This document shows, piece after piece, positions 26,695 through 34,361 of a stretch of 64,000 nt of DNA. The position numbers and the translations under genes are program-made. Source of the stretch: Streptomyces sp. NBC_01197. Its GTDB lineage: Bacteria; Actinomycetota; Actinomycetes; Streptomycetales; Streptomycetaceae. The notes under the pieces were generated by a model that saw only the letters and a list, made by a program, of their open reading frames with translations, did not search any database and was not told the DNA's origin. Where the stretch lies: NCBI RefSeq assembly GCF_036010505.1, contig NZ_CP108569.1:7563831-7627830 (forward strand), read 5' to 3'. The stretch's first letter is position 1; every line of letters starts with the position of its first letter.

Positions 26695-28275
26695 TCAGGC
26701 GGGCTGGACCACCGGCGTACCGGTGATCGCGGCCAGCGCTTTTGCGACTGTGGCGGGGGTGTTGTCGGTGACCCGGGCCAGGACGTGGCCGTCCGGGCGG
26801 ACGAGTACGGCGCCGTCGGTATCGATCCCGTAGGTGGCCAGAGCCCCTGGGGTCAGGGCGACGGACGTGGCGGGCACGCCGTGGTCGGCGGCCGCACGGA
26901 TCGCCTCGTCCGCGGCGCGTGCCCCGGTGGCGGCGAAGACCGTCACCCCGGCGCCGAGCACGTCGAGGGTCGAAGTGGTGCGGGCCTCGTCGAGCCACAC
27001 GTGCGGGGCCCGCTCGCCGGGGTCGGCGCTCGGGGTGTACGTGCTGACCGGCCACGGGCCGCGGGACCGGCCCGGCTCCGGGACGACCGCCCCCTGGTCG
27101 TAGCGGTAGCCGATGTCCAGGCCCAGGTGGTGGAAGTTCTCGCTGCGGAAGGTGCGCGGGCCGTCGTGCTCCGCCCCCACATGCGAGCGGAAGTTCAGGA
27201 CCGCCTCCTCGCGGTCGAACAGCGCGACCGGGCGGCGCTCAGGGCCGTAGGTGTCGAGCAGCGCGGGGGCGGCCCAGCCCCGCAGGACGGCGGCGAGCTT
27301 CCAGGCGAGGTTGTGGACGTCCTGGATGCCGGCGTTCTGGTTGAACCCGCCGTAAGGAGGCATGACATGTGCCGCGTCGCCCGCGAGGAAGACCCGGCCC
27401 TTCTGATAGTCGCTCGCCACCCAGGCGCCGACCTCCCACGCGCGACAGTCGATGATGTCGACGTCCAGGTCGGGGTCCCCGGTGGCCAGGCGGAGTTGCT
27501 CCCGCCAGTCGACCTGGTCGACCGGCAGACGGTCGAGGACCGGAGGCCGGCCGAGCATCGCCACGCGTCCTTCGGTGTCGACCGGTGCGAACACCACCGT
27601 GCCGACGGTGTCGGGGTTGTCGATGTAGATGAAGGCGGACTCGCTGTCCGTGCGCGACCTGATGAGATCGGAGCGGAACAGCACACTCACGGACTGCTGC
27701 AGGGAGGGCTCGCCGTCACGCCCGATGCCGAGCTGCTCCCGGATTCCGCTCTGCGCACCGTCGGCGCCGATCACATAGGCCGCCTCGACCGTCTCGGTGC
27801 TGCCGTCCAGTCGGGAGCGCAGCTCGAGCCGCACACCGTCCTCGATCTCGGTCACCGACAGGACCTCCGTCGACAGCCGGACGTCGATGGGAGGCCGCAG
27901 CGCGGCCTCGCGCAGGACCGGCTCCAGGATGTCCTGCGAGCACAAGAACACCTCGAGAGGGAGCGGGGAGAGGTCGTTGTCGCCACCGCCGGCGACCACC
28001 GAGGACTCGACGACGTCGCTCCAGGGGGAGACAACGTCCTTGCCGAGATAACGGATGGGAGGAGTTGCGAGCCCGGCAGCGCGCACCCGCTCCTCGATGC
28101 CCCACGAACGGAAGATCTCCATGGTGCGGACGTTCACGGCGCGGGACTTCGGGTGGAGCGCGGGCTCGGCATGCTTGTCGATCAGCATGACGCTGATGCC
28201 CCGGTGAGCCAGGTCGATCGTCGCGCTCAGCCCGACGGGCCCGGCGCCTACCACCGCAACATCGATGCGGGTCAT
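26695..28275 (-). CDS. FAD-dependent aromatic hydroxylase (PheA/TfdB/MhpA type)
   Basis: 526 residues from the ATG at 28275 (AGGA 9 bases upstream). FAD-binding motifs in order: VVGAGPVGLSATIDLAHRG with DKH at the end of strand 2, the R of SRAVNVRTMEIF, YVIGADGAQSGIREQLGI (DG motif), and FLAGDAAHVMPPYGGFNQNAG followed by DVHNLAWKL. The C-terminal thioredoxin-like domain (about 400-526) is typical of phenol-hydroxylase-like members. It would hydroxylate a phenol or enol using NAD(P)H and O2. Confidence 0.9.
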   Translation of the reverse strand: MTRIDVAVVGAGPVGLSATIDLAHRGISVMLIDKHAEPALHPKSRAVNVRTMEIFRSWGIEERVRAAGLATPPIRYLGKDVVSPWSDVVESSVVAGGGDNDLSPLPLEVFLCSQDILEPVLREAALRPPIDVRLSTEVLSVTEIEDGVRLELRSRLDGSTETVEAAYVIGADGAQSGIREQLGIGRDGEPSLQQSVSVLFRSDLIRSRTDSESAFIYIDNPDTVGTVVFAPVDTEGRVAMLGRPPVLDRLPVDQVDWREQLRLATGDPDLDVDIIDCRAWEVGAWVASDYQKGRVFLAGDAAHVMPPYGGFNQNAGIQDVHNLAWKLAAVLRGWAAPALLDTYGPERRPVALFDREEAVLNFRSHVGAEHDGPRTFRSENFHHLGLDIGYRYDQGAVVPEPGRSRGPWPVSTYTPSADPGERAPHVWLDEARTTSTLDVLGAGVTVFAATGARAADEAIRAAADHGVPATSVALTPGALATYGIDTDGAVLVRPDGHVLARVTDNTPATVAKALAAITGTPVVQPA

Positions 28276-28333
28276 AAAGGTGTCCTCACGCGAATTCGCC
28301 GTCACATTGGGGAAGTTGAGCCGTCCGACGGGT

Positions 28334-28891
28334 TCACCAGTCGGCGGCGTAGATCGGGTCGTCCGGGTACAGGCCGCCGAAGGCCGAGGTGGACGGGATC
28401 TTGAACAGCTCGGTGTAGTCCGCCTCCGGTCCCAGGCGCTGCGCCCAGTCCCACACGCAGGTGCGCGACAGCACCTTCCACACGCCCTGGCGGTGATCGC
28501 AGAGGTCCCGGTAGCGCCCGCAGAGCACGTCCGAGGGGCCGCCGTCCGGGCGCACCCGCAGGTAAATGAACGCCGTCTCCCGGCGTGCGCGGTCGCCGTC
28601 CAGGTCGACCAGCATGTTCGTCACGTAGTGGCTCGACCGGTGGCCGAGCTGCTCCTGGAGCTCCATCGTCCAGTCGCAGAAGTCGTGTGAGGTGCCCACG
28701 AACATGCCGTGGTTCTCGGTCGACTCGGGCCAGTAGGTCGACTTCATGAGGCCGAGCTCCTTGCGGTCCATGCCGCGGCAGTAGCGCGCCATGTTCTCCG
28801 AGAGCTCCTGCTTGGCGAGCAGGGTGCGCAGTTGCTCCCGCTCGGTGCCCGTCAGAGGGCCTGTGGCGCTCGTCGATGGTGTGTCGGCCAT
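28334..28891 (-). CDS. NTF2-like (SnoaL-type) protein
   Basis: 185 residues; the ATG at 28891 has AGGAGG 9 bases upstream. A cone-shaped NTF2-like fold: LLAKQELSENMARYCRGMDR, LMKSTYWPES, SSHYVTNMLVDLDGDRARRE, RYRDLCDHRQGVWKVLSRTC. Members act as small isomerases, dehydratases or monooxygenase subunits (scytalone dehydratase, SnoaL). Similar to the protein at 37975-38514 in layout and in the RYRDLC and RTCVWDW motifs, so the two are paralogs. The gap of 232 bases before it is the largest within the series, so it may have its own promoter. Confidence 0.85.
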   Translation of the reverse strand: MADTPSTSATGPLTGTEREQLRTLLAKQELSENMARYCRGMDRKELGLMKSTYWPESTENHGMFVGTSHDFCDWTMELQEQLGHRSSHYVTNMLVDLDGDRARRETAFIYLRVRPDGGPSDVLCGRYRDLCDHRQGVWKVLSRTCVWDWAQRLGPEADYTELFKIPSTSAFGGLYPDDPIYAADW

Positions 28892-29123
28892 CTTCGATGC
28901 CTCCTTGCGTGTGTGCTTTCGGGGCGGCCCGGAGCCAGGTCCGGTCCCCGGCCGGGCAATCAGGGGCGTGCGCTCTCCGGGTGCGGTCGCGGGCCGGCCT
29001 CGCACGAGCACTTCTCCGCGCGACATACACACGCCGGACGGGAACGGGGCTGCATTGGGAAGGCAGGCCATCGGCACCTTCAGGGACAACGGGAGGACGC
29101 TGTGGTGTCCTGGCAGGGGCGGC

Positions 29124-29912
29124 TCAGGCCGACTCCTCCACCTTCGTGGGCTGCCAGCCCGTGCCGATGGCGACGAGGCCCTCGGTCATCATGCCGTGGC
29201 TGACGCCCTGGAGCATGACCTTCTTGAGCTCGGCGAGCATGAGCATGCGCGTGCTGCGCAGGGTCAGCTGGGGTTGCTTGACGATCTGGCGGGCCAGCTC
29301 GTAGGCGCGCGTCACCACCTGGTCCTTGGGGACGATCTCGTTGACAGCACCCCACTCGAGGGCCTTCTGCGCGTCGATCTCCGTGCCGGTGAGAAGCATG
29401 TAGCGCGCGCGGTTGAGGCCGATCACGGCCGGCCAGATGACCTGCATGCCGTCACCGGGGACGACGCCCACCGAGAAGTGCGGGTGGTCGCCGAACACGG
29501 TGTCCTCCGACGCGATCGAGATGTCACACAGCAGCGCCTGCTCACTGTGGACGCGTGCGGGGCCGTTGATCGCCGCGATCATGGGCACCTCGATCTCGAG
29601 GTGGTCGAGCACGAGACGCTTCGCGTCGGCATGGAGCTTGATCCAGATCTCCGGGGTGACCCAGCCCTTGTCCGGGATCGGGACCTCCCGGTCGATGAAG
29701 GTCTCGCCGCCGCCGGTGAGGATGACGGCCTTGTTCTCCGGGTCCTTGCCGATGTCGCCCCAGACCGACGACAGGTTGTCGTGGACGTCCGTGCCCCAGT
29801 AGACCTCGGCACCGTCGGTGTGGACTGTGACGAGGAGGATGCCGTCCTCGTCACGATCCAGCTTGAGGTGCTTGTACTTGTCCTTGTAGTCGGCGAAGCG
29901 AGTCACAGCCAT
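29124..29912 (-). CDS. 6-oxocamphor-hydrolase-like crotonase (cyclic beta-diketone C-C hydrolase)
   Basis: 262 residues of the crotonase superfamily. The usual enoyl-CoA hydratase glutamate pair is not conserved. Instead the protein follows 6-oxocamphor hydrolase of Rhodococcus, as I recall it: AAINGPARVHSEQ carries the His at its position 122, and HPHFSVGVVPGDGMQVIWP carries the His145 and Asp154 catalytic dyad. The N-terminus (GILLVTVHTDG) and LLTGTEIDAQKALEWGAVNE also match. Such enzymes cleave a C-C bond of a non-activated cyclic 1,3-diketone by retro-Claisen hydrolysis, without CoA. This is the best pointer to a cyclic terpenoid-like substrate for the operon. Start ATG at 29912; 10-base overlap with the CocE gene. 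Confidence 0.82.
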   Translation of the reverse strand: MAVTRFADYKDKYKHLKLDRDEDGILLVTVHTDGAEVYWGTDVHDNLSSVWGDIGKDPENKAVILTGGGETFIDREVPIPDKGWVTPEIWIKLHADAKRLVLDHLEIEVPMIAAINGPARVHSEQALLCDISIASEDTVFGDHPHFSVGVVPGDGMQVIWPAVIGLNRARYMLLTGTEIDAQKALEWGAVNEIVPKDQVVTRAYELARQIVKQPQLTLRSTRMLMLAELKKVMLQGVSHGMMTEGLVAIGTGWQPTKVEESA

Positions 29913-31480
29913 GGTGTCTTCTCCTTGAAGGTGGGGTCCTGCTCTGGGGGAGGCCAGACGACGTCGAGGTGCAGGGCTGGGGTCCGCTCGAGCACGGAGA
30001 AGCCCGCGCGGGGCCCGTCCTCGAGACGTGGGAAGTCCGATGCGGCGACGGTCAGCGACAGGCGCGTTCCCCGGTCGAGTCGCACGGCGGTCGGCCCGAG
30101 ATCCACGCCGATCGTCTCGCCCTGCCTGGCGCTCGCGGTGGTGCGGCTGGAGCCCTCGGCCAGCAGCACCGACTCGCCGTCCTGGTCGGTCGTCGACAGC
30201 TTGACGACGACCGCCGTGGGTGCATCGCTCGCCACGGCGAGCGTGCAGGTGATGCTCCCGAGGACGTCTGTGTCCTCGGGCAACGGGTCGCAGAGGAGCG
30301 CGACGACGTCGTCGCGCTCGCTCAGGCGTCCTTGGGGGCGGGGGCCGGCGTTCGCGGCGACTTTGTACCCGGGGAGGAACGTGCGCCCGCCGATCGTCGG
30401 GACGGGCTCGGCCGACACGAGAGCGTGCGGGGAACCGACCACGCGCAGCGGGACCTCGACCGGCTGGGCCTCCTGCGGAGGCCAGGTCGAGAAGGACCGC
30501 CACTCATTGGCACCCATGACGAACGCGGTGACGGGGTCGGCGGGCGGCGGGCCGCCGTCACGCAGCGTCTCGAACCAACGGAGCTGGAGCCCGGTTGGGT
30601 CCAGCGCGTCGAACGACGCCGCCGGGCCGTAGGTGTGCCCGGGGAACCAGCCACCCATCACGCCGTGCGCCCAGGGACCGACGAGCAGCCGGTCGTGCGG
30701 CTGCCGGGTGCCGGCGGCATCGCGGCGGGTGTAACTGGCGACGGATCCCGGGCCGAAGATGTCGAACCACCCGGCGATCACGAGCGCGGGCACGCGGACG
30801 CGCCCGGCCGCCTCTGGGCCCACGATCTCCCCGCTCCGGTCCCGCCAGTCCGGTAGGTACGGGGCGAGGTCGCCCGCGGCCTTGATGAGGTCATCGAATG
30901 TGCGGTAACAGCCGTCCGTTACGCCCTGGATGAGGGCGGCGGCACGGGCGCGGTCCTCGGGGGAGAGGTCTTTACTGCTGGCCGCCAGCACGGACACCCA
31001 GTGCGCCAGGAACCCGAATGTCAGGTTCTGCTCCTCGTGTGTCCAGCCGGTGGTGACGTCGTCCGCGGTGCTTCCCGGCACGATGCCCAGGAGCCCCTCG
31101 GGCGCCCGGGTGGCGGCCAGCCACTGAGTGATGCCCACGTACGAGCCGCCGACCATGCCGACGTGCCCGTCGGACCACGGCTGTTCGCGGACCCACGCGA
31201 TCGTGTCGGCTCCGTCGTCGGCCTCGTGCGCGAAGGGGACGAAGGTTCCGCCGCTGCGGAACCGGCCGCGCACGTCCTGGACGACGACGGTCCACCCGCT
31301 CTCGGCGGCGCGCAGCACGTTGATCCAGGTGTTGGCGTGTGCGGGGTCGTCCTTGCTGTAGGGGGTGCGGATCAGCACGGTGGAGCGGGGCTCCGCCCCC
31401 TCGGGCCGGTAGATATCGGCCGCGAGGACCGTGCCGTCGCGCATGGTGACGGGAACGTGCTTGTCGACGACGAGACTCAT
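29903..31480 (-). CDS. CocE/NonD-family alpha/beta hydrolase
   Basis: 525 residues from the ATG at 31480 with GGAGG 6 bases upstream. The catalytic domain has VRGRFRSGG and the nucleophile motif GGSYVGITQWLAA (GxSYxG, Ser near residue 112). The acid and His follow in VIAGWFDIF and LLVGPWAHGV. A C-terminal jelly-roll domain (about 340-525) completes the X-Pro dipeptidyl-peptidase/cocaine-esterase architecture. Such enzymes hydrolyse esters or amides. It directly follows the Baeyer-Villiger-type monooxygenase gene, so hydrolysis of the ester or lactone product is the natural role. No signal peptide, so it is probably cytoplasmic. Confidence 0.9.
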   Translation of the reverse strand: MSLVVDKHVPVTMRDGTVLAADIYRPEGAEPRSTVLIRTPYSKDDPAHANTWINVLRAAESGWTVVVQDVRGRFRSGGTFVPFAHEADDGADTIAWVREQPWSDGHVGMVGGSYVGITQWLAATRAPEGLLGIVPGSTADDVTTGWTHEEQNLTFGFLAHWVSVLAASSKDLSPEDRARAAALIQGVTDGCYRTFDDLIKAAGDLAPYLPDWRDRSGEIVGPEAAGRVRVPALVIAGWFDIFGPGSVASYTRRDAAGTRQPHDRLLVGPWAHGVMGGWFPGHTYGPAASFDALDPTGLQLRWFETLRDGGPPPADPVTAFVMGANEWRSFSTWPPQEAQPVEVPLRVVGSPHALVSAEPVPTIGGRTFLPGYKVAANAGPRPQGRLSERDDVVALLCDPLPEDTDVLGSITCTLAVASDAPTAVVVKLSTTDQDGESVLLAEGSSRTTASARQGETIGVDLGPTAVRLDRGTRLSLTVAASDFPRLEDGPRAGFSVLERTPALHLDVVWPPPEQDPTFKEKTPWL

Positions 31481-31553
31481 GACCACCTCCTCGTGGTGCC
31501 TCTGATGCGGGTCGGCGGACCAGCAGGCCGGCCTGCCGACCGGCAGGTCCGGG

Positions 31554-33158
31554 TCAGCTGGTGAACTCGAACCCCTCGTACTTCTCGCCGAGGTACTCAT
31601 CGACGTCAGCGACGTAGCGGTCGAACCCGCCCGCGTACGGCAAAAAGAAGCGCGATCCGTCGTACCGGTTGACCTGCACCATGTAGTTGTCCACGGCCCG
31701 GCGGAGCATCGGCTCGGCGATCTCGTTGCAGTGGTCGCCCCACTTCTTCTCGGCCTCGAGGGTCGGCTCGACGCGCTCGGCCCTCGCCTCCTGGGCGTGG
31801 CCGATGATCTTGCCGACGAGGTCGACGTGGTAGTTGTTCAGCGTGAAGAAGTTCGCCAGCACGCTGGGGCTCTGGATCCCCGTGAGGGTGAACAGGTTGG
31901 GGAAGGCGTTCGACATGAGCCCCAGGTAGGTCTGCGGCTTGTACGTCCACCGGGCGCTGGGCTGCTGCCCGTGCTCGTTGCGGACGTTGGCTTGGTCCAG
32001 GGCGCCGGTGAACGCCTCGAACCCGAGGGCGAACACGATGACGTCGACCTCGTACTCGGCCTCCCCGGTCTTGATGCCGGTCGCCGTAATGCGCTCGATC
32101 GGGTCGTCGCGCACGTCGACGAGTGAGACGTTGTCCTGCTTGAAGATCGGGTAGTAGCCGGTGTCGATGACCAGTCGTCGGGTGCCGAGGGGGTACGACG
32201 TCGGCATCAGCTTTGCCACGGTCTGCGGGTCATCAACCTGCTGGGCGACCTTGCTGCGCACGAACTGCGAGACCACGTCGTTGATCTCGATGTTCGTTCC
32301 CTGGTCGGTGAACGTGCTGAGCAGGCACTGCCCGCCGAACGCCCACCGGGTCTCCAGGATCTGCAGGCGCTGCTCGGGCGAGTAGTCGACGCCGCGGCCC
32401 GCGGGTGGCGGCAGCACATACCCGACCGGCGTCGCGTAGCTCTCGTCGCGGAACTCCAGGACCTTGTGCGACAGACGCTCCTTCTTGACCGGATCGGCCG
32501 GGCGGTTGTGCGCCGGGACGACGTAGTGCGGAGTGCGCTGCATGACGTAGAGGTGCCCGGCGGTCTTGGCGATCTCGGTCGCCGCTTGGACGCCCGAGGA
32601 ACCCGTGCCGACGACGGCGACCCGCTTGCCCGCGTAGTCGACGGGCGTCTGCGGCCAGTGGGACGTCTGGTACCACTCGCCCTCGAAGTCGCCCAGGCCC
32701 TTGAACTCGGGGTCTTTGGGACGGGACAGATTGCCCGTCGCCATGACCAGGTAGCGCGCCCGCACCGTGCGGCCGGTGTCGGTCGTGATCAGGTACCTGT
32801 TCTCCTCCGGATTCCACTCCGCCGACGTCACCCGGGTGCTGAGCGAGAGGTTGCGGCGCACGTCGAGCCGGTCGGCGACATAGTTCAGGTAGCGCAGGAT
32901 CTCGGGCTGGGCGGCGTACCGCTCGCTCCAGTCCCAGCCGGCGTAGAGCTCCTCGTCGAACATGTACGAGTAGCTGTCGCTCTCGAGGTCGACGCGGGCG
33001 CCCGGGTAGGCGTTGTGGTACCAGACGCCGCCCACACCGGGCGCCCCCTCGAAGCCGTGCACGGAGTGCCCCAGCTCGGCGAAGCGGTGCAGGGCGTAGA
33101 TGCCGCCCATCCCCGCGCCGACCACGACGACCGAATACTCTTCAACCTGACCGTTCAC
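31554..33158 (-). CDS. Baeyer-Villiger-type flavin monooxygenase with an altered fingerprint
   Basis: 534 residues with two Rossmann motifs, VVVGAGMGGIYALHRF (FAD) near residue 12 and VAVVGTGSSGVQAATEI (NADPH) near 180. Between them are GGVWYHNAYPGARVDLES and ATGNLSRPKDPEF, as in cyclohexanone/steroid monooxygenases. The type I BVMO fingerprint FxGxxxHxxxW reads FEGEWYQTSHW, so the central His is Gln. ALGFEAFTGAL and the C-terminal domain are typical. It should insert oxygen next to a ketone, but the substituted His could change NADPH handling. The CocE hydrolase follows after 73 bases. Confidence 0.9.
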   Translation of the reverse strand: MNGQVEEYSVVVVGAGMGGIYALHRFAELGHSVHGFEGAPGVGGVWYHNAYPGARVDLESDSYSYMFDEELYAGWDWSERYAAQPEILRYLNYVADRLDVRRNLSLSTRVTSAEWNPEENRYLITTDTGRTVRARYLVMATGNLSRPKDPEFKGLGDFEGEWYQTSHWPQTPVDYAGKRVAVVGTGSSGVQAATEIAKTAGHLYVMQRTPHYVVPAHNRPADPVKKERLSHKVLEFRDESYATPVGYVLPPPAGRGVDYSPEQRLQILETRWAFGGQCLLSTFTDQGTNIEINDVVSQFVRSKVAQQVDDPQTVAKLMPTSYPLGTRRLVIDTGYYPIFKQDNVSLVDVRDDPIERITATGIKTGEAEYEVDVIVFALGFEAFTGALDQANVRNEHGQQPSARWTYKPQTYLGLMSNAFPNLFTLTGIQSPSVLANFFTLNNYHVDLVGKIIGHAQEARAERVEPTLEAEKKWGDHCNEIAEPMLRRAVDNYMVQVNRYDGSRFFLPYAGGFDRYVADVDEYLGEKYEGFEFTS

Positions 33159-33209
33159 TGGACACTCCTTCTTCAGTGCACGTCCTCGGGCACTGGGGGT
33201 ACCGGCCGC

Positions 33210-34361
33210 TCAGGCCTCGGGCAGAGAGACGGTCGCGACGGCGGTCGTGGTCTCGACGCCCAGTTGGTTGACGGCCTTGAGCGTGAGCTCGGCGCAGGCG
33301 CCGTGCGTCTCGTCCTCGAATACGCGGGTGACCTCACCGCCGATCCACTGGGTGTCGCCGAAGACGCCGGGCTGCTTGATGCGCACCGAGATCTTCAGGA
33401 GGCCGGCGTCGTCGCCCATCCAGTTGGTCACGCAGTGCGTCATCCAGGACACGCGCTGGTTGCCGTTGTCGTAGGCGCCAGGCATTCCGATGGCGCGGGC
33501 CATCGCGGCGTCCTGGTGACCCAGGCTCGGGAACGGCTCGGACAGGAAGTGCTCGGGACCGAGGTTGGTCGGCGCCATCGGGTCGCCGTTGCGCACACGC
33601 TCCTGCTGGCGCACGCGCGTCTCGACGCCGCGGTAGCCGGCGGTGCCGATGGCACCCGCGTAGTAGGCGGTCATGGTGATCAGGTCCAGGGGACCCTTGA
33701 CGACCTTGGGGATCACGTCACCGACGTGCACGGTGCCGGCGAAGCGGGCACGCGGTCCGCGGACCTCTTCGGCGAGGATCTCGGTACGGATCTTGGCCAT
33801 CTCCTCGTCGGTGTACAGGTGCGGGTCGCGGGGCTCGTGCATGCGCGTGCTCTCGGTGCTGCGAGCGACGCAGACGATCGTGTTGCGCACGGTGCCGACG
33901 AGCTCCTCGCCGACGAAGTAGTCGGTGCGGCCGACCTGTTCGACCAGGCGGCCGGAGCGGCGGCCCTCACGCTCGCGCACATCCTCGACGAAGGAGCGGG
34001 CCCTGATGCGCTCGCCCAGGCGGATCGGGCGGTGGAACTCGACGTCGGCGCCGAGGTGGAGCGCCTGCAGACCCTCGGACATACCCATCGCGAGCTCGGC
34101 GTCGCAGACCGAGTACAGGAAGGTCGGCGGGGCGACGCGGGTGGCGAAGCGAGTGTTCCTCGCGTACGTCTCGTCGAGCCACAGGGGGTTCTCGTCACCG
34201 ATACCCCACGCGTAGTGGCGGATCGTGTCGGCGCTCGCCTCCTCGTTCCACTGGACGACCACGGCCGACTGGCCGATGAAGCTCTTCATGTAGGCGACGT
34301 CCTCGTCGCTGATCTGCTTGCTGGGGACGGCCTTGCCGGTGGGGGCGGTGGTGGTGGTCAT
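33210..34361 (-). CDS. MaoC-like double hot-dog dehydratase
   Basis: 383 residues beginning MTTTTAPTGKAVPSKQISDE; the start overlaps the stop of the synthetase gene by one base. Two hot-dog folds: the N-terminal one (25-165) carries WGIGDENPLWLDETYA, a variant of the hydratase-2 motif DxNPxH in which the His is Trp, and EFHRPIRLGERI. The second (about 220-383) has ARFAGTVHVGDVIPKVVKGP and GGEVTRVFEDE. Such proteins hydrate or dehydrate enoyl thioesters. Placed next to a CoA ligase, it probably handles the CoA ester. The altered His makes the N-terminal active site uncertain. Confidence 0.85.
   Translation of the reverse strand: MTTTTAPTGKAVPSKQISDEDVAYMKSFIGQSAVVVQWNEEASADTIRHYAWGIGDENPLWLDETYARNTRFATRVAPPTFLYSVCDAELAMGMSEGLQALHLGADVEFHRPIRLGERIRARSFVEDVREREGRRSGRLVEQVGRTDYFVGEELVGTVRNTIVCVARSTESTRMHEPRDPHLYTDEEMAKIRTEILAEEVRGPRARFAGTVHVGDVIPKVVKGPLDLITMTAYYAGAIGTAGYRGVETRVRQQERVRNGDPMAPTNLGPEHFLSEPFPSLGHQDAAMARAIGMPGAYDNGNQRVSWMTHCVTNWMGDDAGLLKISVRIKQPGVFGDTQWIGGEVTRVFEDETHGACAELTLKAVNQLGVETTTAVATVSLPEA

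Noticed and set aside
26260..28404. Plus-strand open frame of 714 codons
   Set aside because: Antisense to the FAD hydroxylase gene, which has all its flavin motifs.
29124..29912. Ordinary enoyl-CoA hydratase
   Set aside because: The catalytic Glu pair is not conserved, and the His/His/Asp set matches 6-oxocamphor hydrolase instead.
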